From HGM04593 sp045647745 (lineage in GTDB: Bacteria > Bacteroidota > Bacteroidia > Bacteroidales > Bacteroidaceae), in the NCBI GenBank assembly GCA_045647745.1, contig JAZRMQ010000066.1, forward strand, positions 1-64,000: a DNA stretch of 64,000 bases, read 5' to 3'. The translations under genes were made by a program, and so were the position numbers. Positions 35,163 to 43,689 of this stretch are shown one piece after another. A model generated the notes under the pieces. The model saw nothing but the letters and a program-made list of their open reading frames with translations, was not told the origin of the DNA and did no database searches. Numbering within the stretch: position 1 is the first letter of the stretch; every line of letters begins with the position of its first letter.

Positions 35163-36467
35163 ATGGCATCATTTATTATAGAGGGCGGACACAAACTACA
35201 CGGCGAGATTACACCGCAAGGAGCAAAAAACGAGGTGCTTCAGGAGATATGCGCTACCCTGCTCACAAGCGAGAAGGTAACCATTGAGAATATTCCCGAT
35301 ATTGCCGATGTAAACAACCTCATCAACCAGCTTATCAATATGGGTGTTTCGGTAACACGCAACGGCGTGGGCTGCTTCACCTTTCAGGCCGACAACTTAA
35401 ACCTCGATTACATTGAAAGCGAGGAGTATATCAACGGCTGTTCTAGACTCCGTGGCTCGGTAATGTTCATCGGTCCTCTTTTGGGACGATACGGAAAGGC
35501 AACAATGTCCGAGCCGGGTGGCGACAAGATTGGCCGCAGACGACTGGACACACATATTCTAGGCTTGCAAAAGTTGGGTGCACAATTCTCTTTCGACACC
35601 GAGAAGAGAGTGTATCGTATGAGCGCCGACAAGCTGAAGGGTTGCTCAATGCTGCTGGACGAGGCATCGGTAACCGGAACAGCAAACATCATTATGGCCG
35701 CGGTGCTTGCCGAGGGCACGACAACCATCTACAATGCTGCCTGTGAGCCATATATCCAACAGCTGTGCCGAATGCTCAACAAGATGGGCGCAAAAATCTC
35801 GGGCATTGCCAGCAATCTCATCACCATTGAGGGTGTGACAGAGCTTGGCGGATGCACTCACCGTGCACTGCCCGATATGATTGAGGTGGGCAGCTTCATC
35901 GGTATGGCTGCAATGACACAGAGCGAGTTGACGATAAAAAATGTGTCGTTCGAGAATTTGGGTATTATTCCCGAGAGTTTTCGCCGACTCGGTATAAAGT
36001 TCGAGCAGAGAGGCGATGATATTTACATTCCTGCGCAAGAACACTACGAGATTGATTCATTTATCGACGGTTCTATAATGAACATAAGCGATGCTCCTTG
36101 GCCGGGATTAACCCCTGACCTTCTGAGCGTGTTGCTTGTGACTGCAATACAGGCAAAAGGCAGTGTGCTGATACATCAAAAGATGTTCGAGAGCCGCTTG
36201 TTCTTTGTGGACAAGCTGATTGATATGGGCGCACAGATTATTCTTTGCGACCCCCACCGCGCTGTGGTCATCGGACACGACAGGCGCTTTACCCTGAAAC
36301 CACGTGCAATGAGCTCGCCCGACATTAGAGCAGGAATTGCACTGCTCATTGCCGCTATGAGCGCCGACGGCATAAGCCGCATCGACAATATTGAGCAGAT
36401 TGACCGAGGATATCAGAACCTCGAGGAGAGACTAAACCAGATTGGTGCAAAAATCACACGTTCATAA
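35163..36467 (+). CDS. murA: UDP-N-acetylglucosamine 1-carboxyvinyltransferase (Asp active-site variant)
   Basis: A 434-residue enzyme starting peptidoglycan precursor synthesis by transferring enolpyruvate from PEP to UDP-GlcNAc. Motifs: GAKNEVLQEICATLL, RLRGSVMFIGPLLGRYG, GTANIIMAAVLAEG, PDMIEVGSFIGMAAM and PGLTPDLLSVLLV. The active-site loop reads SEPGGDKIGRRRLD, with Asp121 where most MurA proteins have the Cys of GGC. Asp at this position is known to stay active but is not alkylated by fosfomycin, so intrinsic resistance of this target is expected. It is flanked 12 bases on each side by DUF4290 and rimM. Confidence 0.95.
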   Translation: MASFIIEGGHKLHGEITPQGAKNEVLQEICATLLTSEKVTIENIPDIADVNNLINQLINMGVSVTRNGVGCFTFQADNLNLDYIESEEYINGCSRLRGSVMFIGPLLGRYGKATMSEPGGDKIGRRRLDTHILGLQKLGAQFSFDTEKRVYRMSADKLKGCSMLLDEASVTGTANIIMAAVLAEGTTTIYNAACEPYIQQLCRMLNKMGAKISGIASNLITIEGVTELGGCTHRALPDMIEVGSFIGMAAMTQSELTIKNVSFENLGIIPESFRRLGIKFEQRGDDIYIPAQEHYEIDSFIDGSIMNISDAPWPGLTPDLLSVLLVTAIQAKGSVLIHQKMFESRLFFVDKLIDMGAQIILCDPHRAVVIGHDRRFTLKPRAMSSPDIRAGIALLIAAMSADGISRIDNIEQIDRGYQNLEERLNQIGAKITRS

Positions 36468-36479
36468 AACCTGTTTAAT

Positions 36480-36989
36480 ATGCTCAAGAAAGAGGATTTT
36501 GTGTTCTTTGGAAAATTCCTGAAGCCACACGGCACAAAGGGAGAAATTGGGCTGCAAGGCGACACTTTTGCTCTTGGCGATGGGTGCGACTTTGTAGCTT
36601 GCGATATTGATGGAATTCTGGTGCCTTTCTTTTTTGAATCGGTGCGCTCAAAAAGCAACGACACGCTCATTGTAAAAGTGGAACGGATGGAGAGTGCCGA
36701 GGAGGTGCGCTATCTCACCAACCGCGAGGCATTTATTCCGCGCAAATGGGTAGAGGAGAGCGACGAGGTATCCTTGGGGTATTTCATCGGCTTTACCGCT
36801 GTTGACAAGACTCTTGGCAACATTGGAGAGATTGTAGAGATTGACGACAGCACAATCAACACGCTTTTTGTTATAGAGAAGAACGGCGACGAGATTTTAA
36901 TTCCTGCACAAGAGGAGTTTATTGCAGATATTGACCACGACAAACAGACAATTCTCTTTGATCTTCCACAGGGGCTTGTCTCTCTCTAA
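36480..36989 (+). CDS. rimM: Ribosome maturation factor RimM
   Basis: A 169-residue 16S rRNA processing factor that binds ribosomal protein S19 during 30S assembly. The N-terminal RimM beta-barrel begins KEDFVFFGKFLKPHGTKGE, and the PRC-barrel domain (about 95-169) contains IGFTAVDKTLGNIGEIVEI and the end motif EILIPAQEEFIADID. Length is normal. It lies between murA and the degenerate M23 gene. Confidence 0.94.
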   Translation: MLKKEDFVFFGKFLKPHGTKGEIGLQGDTFALGDGCDFVACDIDGILVPFFFESVRSKSNDTLIVKVERMESAEEVRYLTNREAFIPRKWVEESDEVSLGYFIGFTAVDKTLGNIGEIVEIDDSTINTLFVIEKNGDEILIPAQEEFIADIDHDKQTILFDLPQGLVSL

Positions 36990-37001
36990 AATGAACGCAA
37001 T

Positions 37002-37856
37002 ATGAACAAAAAAAGTTTTTGCGGAAGGCTTTTGCGCAAGTACCGCCTGACGATACACAACGAGAACAGAGTGGAACAAGAGCGTGGTTTTTACATATCA
37101 CCCCTAAAGATAATATTATCGCTCTTCACGGCCATTTTACTTGTAGCAGGAGTGTTGTATCTTGTGATTGTATTCACCCCCGTCGGCAGTTTCCTACCGG
37201 GCTTTGTGAACAAAGGCGAGAAGGATAAGATTGTGAGCAACAGCCTGCGCGTCGACTCGCTTATGCACGAGATAGACAAGCAGGATGCTTATTTGGCGAA
37301 TATTCGCGCCATAATGAACGGCGATATAACCCTTGACTCACTTAAAAACTCACCGCAACCGGTATCGAACAAAGATTTCTCTATTGAGACAACCGAGTTT
37401 GAAGCCGAATTTGTAAAAAGTTGGGAGGAGCGTGAGAGATACAACCTCACATCACAAGCAGCCAGCGTTGCAGCACTGCAGGAACTTAATCTTTTCCGCC
37501 CCACAAAGGGAAAGATAATAACAATGTTCGACCCAAGCAAAGACCATTATGGCGTTGACATTGCCGAGATACCCGGCGAGAACATCGTTGCTATCCACGA
37601 TGGAATTGTCGTTTTTAGCGACTACACAGCGAACGATGGATACACAATAACGCTGCAGCACCGCGAAAATCTTATCTCGATATACCGCAACTGCTATCGT
37701 CTGTTGAAAAAAGTCGGCGACAAAGTTTATGGCGGAGAGGTCATTGGCACGCTCAGCGACGGTTCGGGCGAAGAGAACGAAAAGAAAAACTTTTTACATT
37801 TGGAGCTGTGGCACAGGAGCAAGCCACTCGACCCCAATATTTATATACCATTCTAA
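37002..37856 (+). CDS. Degenerate M23 (LytM-like) protein, probably not catalytic
   Basis: A 284-residue protein with one transmembrane helix (about 34-58), a short coiled region (about 75-160) and a periplasmic LytM/M23 domain (about 165-284). Zn ligands look kept: His182 and Asp186 in HYGVD, and His266. Both catalytic His are missing: the YAHLS position reads YRNCY (Asn230) and the first His of HLH is Phe264 in FLHLE. By analogy with EnvC and NlpD it may regulate or scaffold cell-wall hydrolases. The intact M23 protein at 43690-44556 shows the normal residues for comparison. Confidence 0.85.
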   Translation: MNKKSFCGRLLRKYRLTIHNENRVEQERGFYISPLKIILSLFTAILLVAGVLYLVIVFTPVGSFLPGFVNKGEKDKIVSNSLRVDSLMHEIDKQDAYLANIRAIMNGDITLDSLKNSPQPVSNKDFSIETTEFEAEFVKSWEERERYNLTSQAASVAALQELNLFRPTKGKIITMFDPSKDHYGVDIAEIPGENIVAIHDGIVVFSDYTANDGYTITLQHRENLISIYRNCYRLLKKVGDKVYGGEVIGTLSDGSGEENEKKNFLHLELWHRSKPLDPNIYIPF

Positions 37857-37868
37857 AGGCAAACAACG

Positions 37869-39029
37869 ATGAATGAAATAAAGAAAAGAACCATTGCCAT
37901 ATTGGGCTCAACAGGTTCCATCGGGACACAAACACTGCAAGTCGTTGAAGAACACCCCGATAAATTCGAGGTGTATGCAATAACAGCCAACACTCGCGTA
38001 GAGGAGCTTATCGGACAAGCCCGCAAATTTCTGCCCGAAGCTGTAGTTATTGCCGACGAGAGCAAATACCCACAACTGAAAGAGGCTTTGAGCGACCTGC
38101 CGATAAAGGTGTACGGCGGTTACGAGGCAATTTGCCAGATTGTAGAGTCAAAGCCCATTGATATTGTAGTCACAGCAATGGTGGGATTTTCGGGCTTACG
38201 CCCAACCATCAACGCAATAAAGGCCGGAAAGGCCATCGCGCTTGCCAATAAGGAGACAATGGTGGTAGCCGGAGAGCTTATCAATGCCTTGGCAATGGAG
38301 TATCAGACACCAATCCTGCCTGTTGACTCAGAGCACTCGGCAATTTTCCAATGCCTTGCCGGAGAGATGCACAACAAGGTCGAGAAGCTCATTCTGACAG
38401 CATCGGGAGGCCCGTTCCGCACATTTACAAAGGAGCAGCTTGAATATGTGACACGCCAACAGGCTCTGAAACACCCCAATTGGAGTATGGGAGCAAAGAT
38501 AACCATTGACTCGGCCTCAATGATGAACAAAGGCTTTGAGGTGATGGAGGCCAAATGGTTGTTCGGCGTTGGCGCAGAGGATATTGAAGTGGTGGTGCAC
38601 CCTCAATCGGTCATTCACTCAATGGTGCAGTTCGGCGACGGCGCAATAAAAGCACAGTTGGGAACACCCGATATGCGCTTGCCGATTATGTATGCGCTAA
38701 CCTACCCCACACGTCTGCCATCGTCGTTTGAACGCATAGATTGGAGCACTCTAAAGGAATTAACATTTGAAAAGCCCAATTTAGAGCTGTTTCCCAACCT
38801 GCGTCACGCCTACACTGCGCTTGCCGAGGGTGGCAATATCCCTTGCGTGGTAAATGCAGCAAATGAAATATGCGTAGCTGCCTTTCTCGAGGAGCGCATA
38901 AAGTTCACCGATATGCCCAAACTTATTGAGCGAGCAATGGAAAAGGCTACATATATACTAAAACCGACACTCGACGACTATCTTGAGACGGATAGAGAGA
39001 TTAGAGCAATGGTAAAAGAGTGGATTTAA
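37869..39029 (+). CDS. dxr: 1-deoxy-D-xylulose 5-phosphate reductoisomerase
   Basis: A 386-residue NADPH-dependent enzyme for the second step of the MEP isoprenoid pathway. Motifs: ILGSTGSIGTQTLQVV (NADPH binding), ALANKETMVVAGELI, PVDSEHSAIFQCL, LTASGGPFR, HPNWSMGAKITIDSASMMNKG and EVVVHPQSVIHSMV. Starting 12 bases after the M23 gene, it precedes rseP. IspD of the same pathway is at 47179-47874. Confidence 0.97.
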   Translation: MNEIKKRTIAILGSTGSIGTQTLQVVEEHPDKFEVYAITANTRVEELIGQARKFLPEAVVIADESKYPQLKEALSDLPIKVYGGYEAICQIVESKPIDIVVTAMVGFSGLRPTINAIKAGKAIALANKETMVVAGELINALAMEYQTPILPVDSEHSAIFQCLAGEMHNKVEKLILTASGGPFRTFTKEQLEYVTRQQALKHPNWSMGAKITIDSASMMNKGFEVMEAKWLFGVGAEDIEVVVHPQSVIHSMVQFGDGAIKAQLGTPDMRLPIMYALTYPTRLPSSFERIDWSTLKELTFEKPNLELFPNLRHAYTALAEGGNIPCVVNAANEICVAAFLEERIKFTDMPKLIERAMEKATYILKPTLDDYLETDREIRAMVKEWI

Positions 39030-39069
39030 TTTCAAACAGAGGAAAAAACAAAAAAACAACAGATATATT

Positions 39070-40407
39070 ATGGAGATATTTTTAATACGCGCACTACAAC
39101 TGATATTAGCGTTGAGTTTATTGGTGCTTGTTCACGAGTTCGGTCATTTTCTCTTTGCAAGAATTTTCAAAGTCCGAGTAGAGAAATTTTACCTCTTCTT
39201 CGATTGGAAATTCTCTCTTTTCAAATGGAAGCCAAAGAACAGTGATACCGAATATGGTATTGGTTGGGTTCCCCTTGGCGGATATTGCAAAATAGCAGGA
39301 ATGATTGACGAGTCAATGGACACCGAGCAGATGAACAAGCCTGCCGAAGATTGGGAGTATCGTTCAAAGCCGGCTTGGCAACGATTGCTTATCATTGTCG
39401 GTGGTGTTATGTTCAACCTTATACTTGCGCTATTCATCTACTCAATGGTGCTGTTCACTTGGGGCGACAAATATGTCGACCTGCATAAAATTGAAAATGG
39501 CTTCACTTTCAACGAGAAGGCAAAGGAGATTGGTTTTGAGGATGGAGATATTATCATTAAGATGGATGGAGAAGAGGTACACGAGTTGTATCTTGACAAG
39601 ATACGCTCGGTGAAGCTGATGCGACAGATTTGTGCTGCAGACACCGTAACGGTAAAGCGTGACAACAACGAGGTCAACATTGCAATCCCCGAGACTTTGG
39701 GCCTGCTCGATATGAACAAGCCAACCATCTTCCTGACACCAAGAATTCTACCGATAATTGGCGAGGTTGACAGCATTGGAGCCGGTTGGGCTGCCGGCAT
39801 CCGCCCCAATGACCTCTTGACAAGCATAGACGGCAAGAGAATAGACTCTTGGAGCGATATTAAAACGACAATGGAGAGCCTGAAAAAGGAGGGTAAGACA
39901 AATATCAGCATTGAAGTGATGCGCGACAGCCTTGTACAATTGACAGCAACTGTTGACACAACCTATTTGCTTGGTATTATCCCTGTCGGCAACGACTACC
40001 CGATAGAACATCTATCCTACTCATTCTTTGGTTCTTTCCTTGCCGGTACTTCATTTGCTTTGGATGTGCTTAAAGGATATGTCAGTGATTTCCAATATGT
40101 ATTCAGCAGCGAGGGTGCAAAATCGGTGGGTATGTTCGGTTCTATCGGCAGTCTCTTCCCTGCAATGTGGGATTGGCACGCCTTTTGGATGATGACAGCG
40201 TTCTTGTCAATCGTGTTGGCGTTTATGAATATTCTGCCTATCCCGGCGCTCGATGGAGGACACGCAGTGTTCCTCATATATGAGTTGATTACCGGCAAGC
40301 AACCAAGCGACAAATTTATGGAGCGCGCACAGATGGTGGGAATGTTACTGCTTCTGGGGCTGTTTATACTTGCAACCTACAACGACCTGATGAAATTTGT
40401 ATTCTGA
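39070..40407 (+). CDS. rseP: RIP metalloprotease RseP (site-2 protease)
   Basis: A 445-residue inner-membrane zinc protease of family M50 that cuts transmembrane anti-sigma factors and remnant signal peptides. HEFGH is at 22-26 in the first helix. Two PDZ domains occupy about 150-220 and 225-300. The third metal ligand is in PALDGGHAV near the C-terminus, followed by the last helices. The dxr-rseP order is common in bacteria. Confidence 0.95.
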   Translation: MEIFLIRALQLILALSLLVLVHEFGHFLFARIFKVRVEKFYLFFDWKFSLFKWKPKNSDTEYGIGWVPLGGYCKIAGMIDESMDTEQMNKPAEDWEYRSKPAWQRLLIIVGGVMFNLILALFIYSMVLFTWGDKYVDLHKIENGFTFNEKAKEIGFEDGDIIIKMDGEEVHELYLDKIRSVKLMRQICAADTVTVKRDNNEVNIAIPETLGLLDMNKPTIFLTPRILPIIGEVDSIGAGWAAGIRPNDLLTSIDGKRIDSWSDIKTTMESLKKEGKTNISIEVMRDSLVQLTATVDTTYLLGIIPVGNDYPIEHLSYSFFGSFLAGTSFALDVLKGYVSDFQYVFSSEGAKSVGMFGSIGSLFPAMWDWHAFWMMTAFLSIVLAFMNILPIPALDGGHAVFLIYELITGKQPSDKFMERAQMVGMLLLLGLFILATYNDLMKFVF

Positions 40408-40409
40408 TT

Positions 40410-41621
40410 ATGACAAAAAAGGTATTGTATATAATTGCCTGCATTGTTATGGTATCGTGCAGTTCGACAAAGAAGGGAGCAGAAACAATAGCTCCCGATG
40501 GCAACGCGCCTGTTGCCGGCAGCATAGTAGCCAAAGGAGAGTATGCCACAGAGAATGGCGGTGCCTTTTGGGGTGAGCTGTTGAGCGAGGCGTGTGCACA
40601 AAGCACAAGCGAGAATATCTGTTTGTCGCCTTTGAGCGCACAGCTTGCGATGGCTATGGTTGCAAATGGTGCCGAGGGCGAGACAAAAGAGGAGATTTAC
40701 AACGCAATGCAGCTTGGTGACAACGCATACAGCCGAGAACTCTTGGATAATCTTGACAATGGTTCTTGTGAGGTAAAGATTGCAAACTCCATTTGGATAA
40801 ACAAAAAGCTTGATGTAAAGCAGGAGTTCATCGACACTAACAAAAAGTTTTTTGATGCACTCGTTGAAAAGATACAATTCAACAACAAAGCCCTCGAGCG
40901 CATCAATAATTGGTGCAAGGAAAACACCAATGGAAAGATTGCATCAATCCTTGAAAAGCTCAACAAAAACGACAGAATGATTTTGCTCAACGCCCTCTAT
41001 TTCAAGGCGGCGTGGAGCGACCCTTTCCAAAAGAAGAACACATTGAACAAGATGTTCACAACAGAGAAGGGCGAGGAGACAGAAGTGCCTATGATGATGA
41101 TGCGCAAAAATGCGTTATTCTACAAAGACGATGTCTTGGCAATGACCGCCAAAAGATTTAAGGACGGATACAGTATGCTGCTTGTGCTACCCAACGAAGG
41201 GGTAAAATGCGAAGAGGTCGCCAAATATCTGGCATATGATTTTGACAATTACCTCAAGAAGATGGAGTTGTGTGACGTAACACTTTCGCTACCAAGGTTC
41301 ACCACAGATTTTGGAACGAGTCTCAAGCCTATGCTTGCCAGTCTTGGCGTCAAGAGAGCGTTTAGTGGCAGCGCACAATTTGATGGAATATCTAAAGAAC
41401 CTCTATTTATAAGCGACGTTGTACAAAAGACTTACATTAATGTTAACGAAGAGGGTGCCGAGGCTGCGGCGGTAACAAGCGTGATGGTAGGGCTTTTGTC
41501 TATGAAGGTGCAAAAAATAGAAAATCTAACCCTTGACCGTCCTTTTATATATGCCATAATAAATGACAAGAACAACGAGGTGCTGTTCACCGGCAAGGTG
41601 GGCAACCCATCAGTAAAATAA
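40410..41621 (+). CDS. Serpin family lipoprotein
   Basis: A 403-residue serine-protease inhibitor of the serpin superfamily. The N-terminus is a lipoprotein signal with Cys17 in VMVSCSS, so it should be tethered to a membrane or shown at the cell surface. The core has NICLSPLSAQLAMAMVANGA, LLNALYFKAAWSDPF, the hinge VNEEGAEAAAVTSV and the C-terminal RPFIYAI. Counting from the hinge by analogy with alpha-1-antitrypsin gives Leu363-Ser364 as the likely P1-P1' bond, pointing to chymotrypsin- or elastase-like targets. The Ala-rich hinge suggests a working inhibitor rather than a non-inhibitory serpin. It starts 2 bases after rseP. Confidence 0.93.
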   Translation: MTKKVLYIIACIVMVSCSSTKKGAETIAPDGNAPVAGSIVAKGEYATENGGAFWGELLSEACAQSTSENICLSPLSAQLAMAMVANGAEGETKEEIYNAMQLGDNAYSRELLDNLDNGSCEVKIANSIWINKKLDVKQEFIDTNKKFFDALVEKIQFNNKALERINNWCKENTNGKIASILEKLNKNDRMILLNALYFKAAWSDPFQKKNTLNKMFTTEKGEETEVPMMMMRKNALFYKDDVLAMTAKRFKDGYSMLLVLPNEGVKCEEVAKYLAYDFDNYLKKMELCDVTLSLPRFTTDFGTSLKPMLASLGVKRAFSGSAQFDGISKEPLFISDVVQKTYINVNEEGAEAAAVTSVMVGLLSMKVQKIENLTLDRPFIYAIINDKNNEVLFTGKVGNPSVK

Positions 41622-41632
41622 CCCCAAGCAAT

Positions 41633-42955
41633 ATGAAACGTATTTTAGGAACACTGCTCTTGCTACTTGTTGTAACAGCAAGCATTGCAAAGCCAAAGTA
41701 TATTTTTTATTTCATCGGTGATGGTATGGGACCATCGCACATTCTTGCAACAGAGCTCTATTTAGGCGAGATGCAGGGCGTGATAGGGCGCCCACACAAG
41801 ATGGTATTCACACAATTCCCACAGAGTGCCTTTGTCACAACCTTCTCGGCCAGCAACGGAGTAACAGACTCTGCAGCATCGGGCACAGCACTCTCAACTG
41901 GCAGCAAGACAAGCAATGGGCGCATAGGCACCGATGTCAAAGGCAACAATCTTTACAGTGTAGCCCTTGATGCAAAGAATAGCGGTATGGCTGTGGGCAT
42001 TGCAACAACCGTCTGCATAAACCACGCTACCCCATCGGCTTTCTACGCGCACAACGACAGCCGTCACAACTACAACGAGATTGCTCAGTGGATGCTCAAT
42101 GCCGATTATGATTTTTATGCCGGCGGTGACGCAAAATGCAGCATCGAACAGCGCAACGATTTATATGAGAGAGCACACAAACAGGGCTATACAATAGCAC
42201 GCGGCTACGATGATTTTGTTGCAAGAAGCAAAAATGCCGACAAAATAATGCTCTATCAAAAGAACGTTGCCGAGGAGATACCTTATACAATAGACCGCAC
42301 CACCGATGACCTCACTCTTGCACAGATAACAAAGGCCGGCATAGACTTTTTGAGCCAGAAGAGCAAAAAAGGATTCTTTATGATGGTCGAGGGTGGCAAG
42401 ATTGACTACGCATCGCACAGCGACGATGCTGCTACAATGATTCACGAGGTGCTTGACTTTAATGCCGCTATTGCCGAGGCCTATGAATTTTACAAGAGAC
42501 ACAAGGACGAGACACTAATCATTGTAACTGCCGACCACGAGACAGGCGGCATTGTCCTTGGTTACACGGGCGAATATAAACTCAACCTGAAAGCCCTCTC
42601 ATCGCAAAAAGTTAGTGTGGACAAACTTGCAACAATGCTCAAAGCTTTGGGCTCAACCACTTGGGGCGATATTGCAAAGATTGTAAAAGAGAATATAGGC
42701 GTTGAGCCGCGTGGAGGGCACGCCATAGACGAGACTGTGGAAATGACAAACAACCTTGCCAACAAAATAGCCAACGAAGCAATATACGACCTCAACCGCA
42801 AGGCGCTTCTCTCGTGGGCAAGTGGCAACCACTCGGGAACCTTTGTTCCTCTGTTTGCTATTGGCGAAGATGCCGACGAATTCAACGGCGTTATTGACAA
42901 CACCGACATCCCCAATATAATAAGGAGAATAGCCAAACTGAGACAAAAGAGATAA
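41633..42955 (+). CDS. Alkaline phosphatase
   Basis: A 440-residue exported phosphomonoesterase of the PhoA-type alkaline phosphatase family. A signal peptide covers about 1-19 (ending TASIA). Motifs: FYFIGDGMGPSH (first metal Asp), VTDSAASGTALSTG (the phosphorylated Ser), INHATPSAFYAHN, MMVEGGKIDYASHSDDA, IVTADHETGG, and the His of SGNHSGTFVPLFA near the end. It acts in the periplasm to release phosphate. It is the last gene of the plus-strand unit, ended by the strong hairpin at 42962-43002. Confidence 0.95.
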   Translation: MKRILGTLLLLLVVTASIAKPKYIFYFIGDGMGPSHILATELYLGEMQGVIGRPHKMVFTQFPQSAFVTTFSASNGVTDSAASGTALSTGSKTSNGRIGTDVKGNNLYSVALDAKNSGMAVGIATTVCINHATPSAFYAHNDSRHNYNEIAQWMLNADYDFYAGGDAKCSIEQRNDLYERAHKQGYTIARGYDDFVARSKNADKIMLYQKNVAEEIPYTIDRTTDDLTLAQITKAGIDFLSQKSKKGFFMMVEGGKIDYASHSDDAATMIHEVLDFNAAIAEAYEFYKRHKDETLIIVTADHETGGIVLGYTGEYKLNLKALSSQKVSVDKLATMLKALGSTTWGDIAKIVKENIGVEPRGGHAIDETVEMTNNLANKIANEAIYDLNRKALLSWASGNHSGTFVPLFAIGEDADEFNGVIDNTDIPNIIRRIAKLRQKR

Positions 42956-42961
42956 CATTAT

Positions 42962-43002
42962 AAAACAGATAGACCTCGCCGGCAGCGAGGTCTATCTGTT
43001 TT
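42962..43002. terminator. Bidirectional terminator
   Basis: A perfect 18-bp stem (42962-42979 with 42985-43002) with a 5-base loop has its lower part made of AAAACAG/CTGTTTT, so a T-run follows the GC part on both strands. It lies between the convergent alkaline phosphatase gene and the exported helical protein gene. Confidence 0.93.
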
Positions 43003-43019
43003 ATAATCACTATAAGAAT

Positions 43020-43397
43020 TTATTCACCCAAGAACTTCATAGCCTTTTTCTCAACGGCTTTCTTGAATAGGCCAACAGCCTTTTCTAGTGCAGCCTCATA
43101 CTTTTTACCCTGTTCCTCGGTTAGGCTTGCATCAAAATCGGCAATCTCCTTCGCGTTCTTCTCGGCAAACTCTGCCATAGCCTGCTCAAAGCCCTTGTAA
43201 GCAGTATCAAGAGCCTCCATTGTATCGGCAGCATTAACCTTCTTTGTATACTCTTTTACCAATGCAATAAGTTTGTCAACAATATTCTCGGTTGCCACTG
43301 TTGTAACATTGTTCTCAACCACAACAATATTATCAGCAGCAATAGCTGAACCAGCCATCATAAAGACTGCAACAGCAGCCATCAAAAACTTTTTCAT
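43020..43397 (-). CDS. Small exported helical protein of unknown function
   Basis: A 125-residue protein with a signal peptide (about 1-20, GSAIAAD). The mature part is almost entirely helical and charged, with KLIALVKEYTKKVNA, EQAMAEFAEKNAKEIADFDA and a C-terminus KKAVEKKAMKFLGE. I do not recognise a named family. Small periplasmic helical proteins of this kind are common in Bacteroidales. It has its own strong promoter (43456-43487) and terminator, which suggests a well-expressed single gene. ATG 43397 is preferred because it opens the signal peptide. Confidence 0.75.
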   Translation of the reverse strand: MKKFLMAAVAVFMMAGSAIAADNIVVVENNVTTVATENIVDKLIALVKEYTKKVNAADTMEALDTAYKGFEQAMAEFAEKNAKEIADFDASLTEEQGKKYEAALEKAVGLFKKAVEKKAMKFLGE

Positions 43398-43455
43398 AAT
43401 TTGATTTTTTTCGTTTAACAATATTACCGGATGTGCAAATGCACAACCCTAAGCG

Positions 43456-43487
43456 CAAAGATACACTCTTTATCCAAATTTTACAAA
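43456..43487 (-). promoter_or_regulatory. Promoter of the exported helical protein gene
   Basis: Minus strand: TTTG at 43487-43484, a 20-base spacer, then TATCTTTG at 43463-43456. This is a full match to the Bacteroidales -33/-7 consensus, with a leader of about 50 bases. Confidence 0.75.
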
Positions 43488-43689
43488 AAAACTTTCATAA
43501 CAAAAATAAACCAAAATGACAGAGGCAAAAGACTCTCTAATCTCGAAATTAAGCGTATTTTATGCTGCAGATTTACAGAACGCCCTTTGATACGCTTGAG
43601 CATATTGCTCCACAGACTCAACATTTTCACATTGTGGCAAGCAATGTAAAACTCAAAAGAATGAATAATTGCTATCTTGTTGTATAAAA

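Noticed and set aside
43398..43689. Hidden small gene or RNA in the 292-base gap before the M23-LysM gene
   Set aside because: Only the promoter of the exported helical protein is supported; the remaining sequence has short frames without export signals or motifs and no tRNA-like fold.
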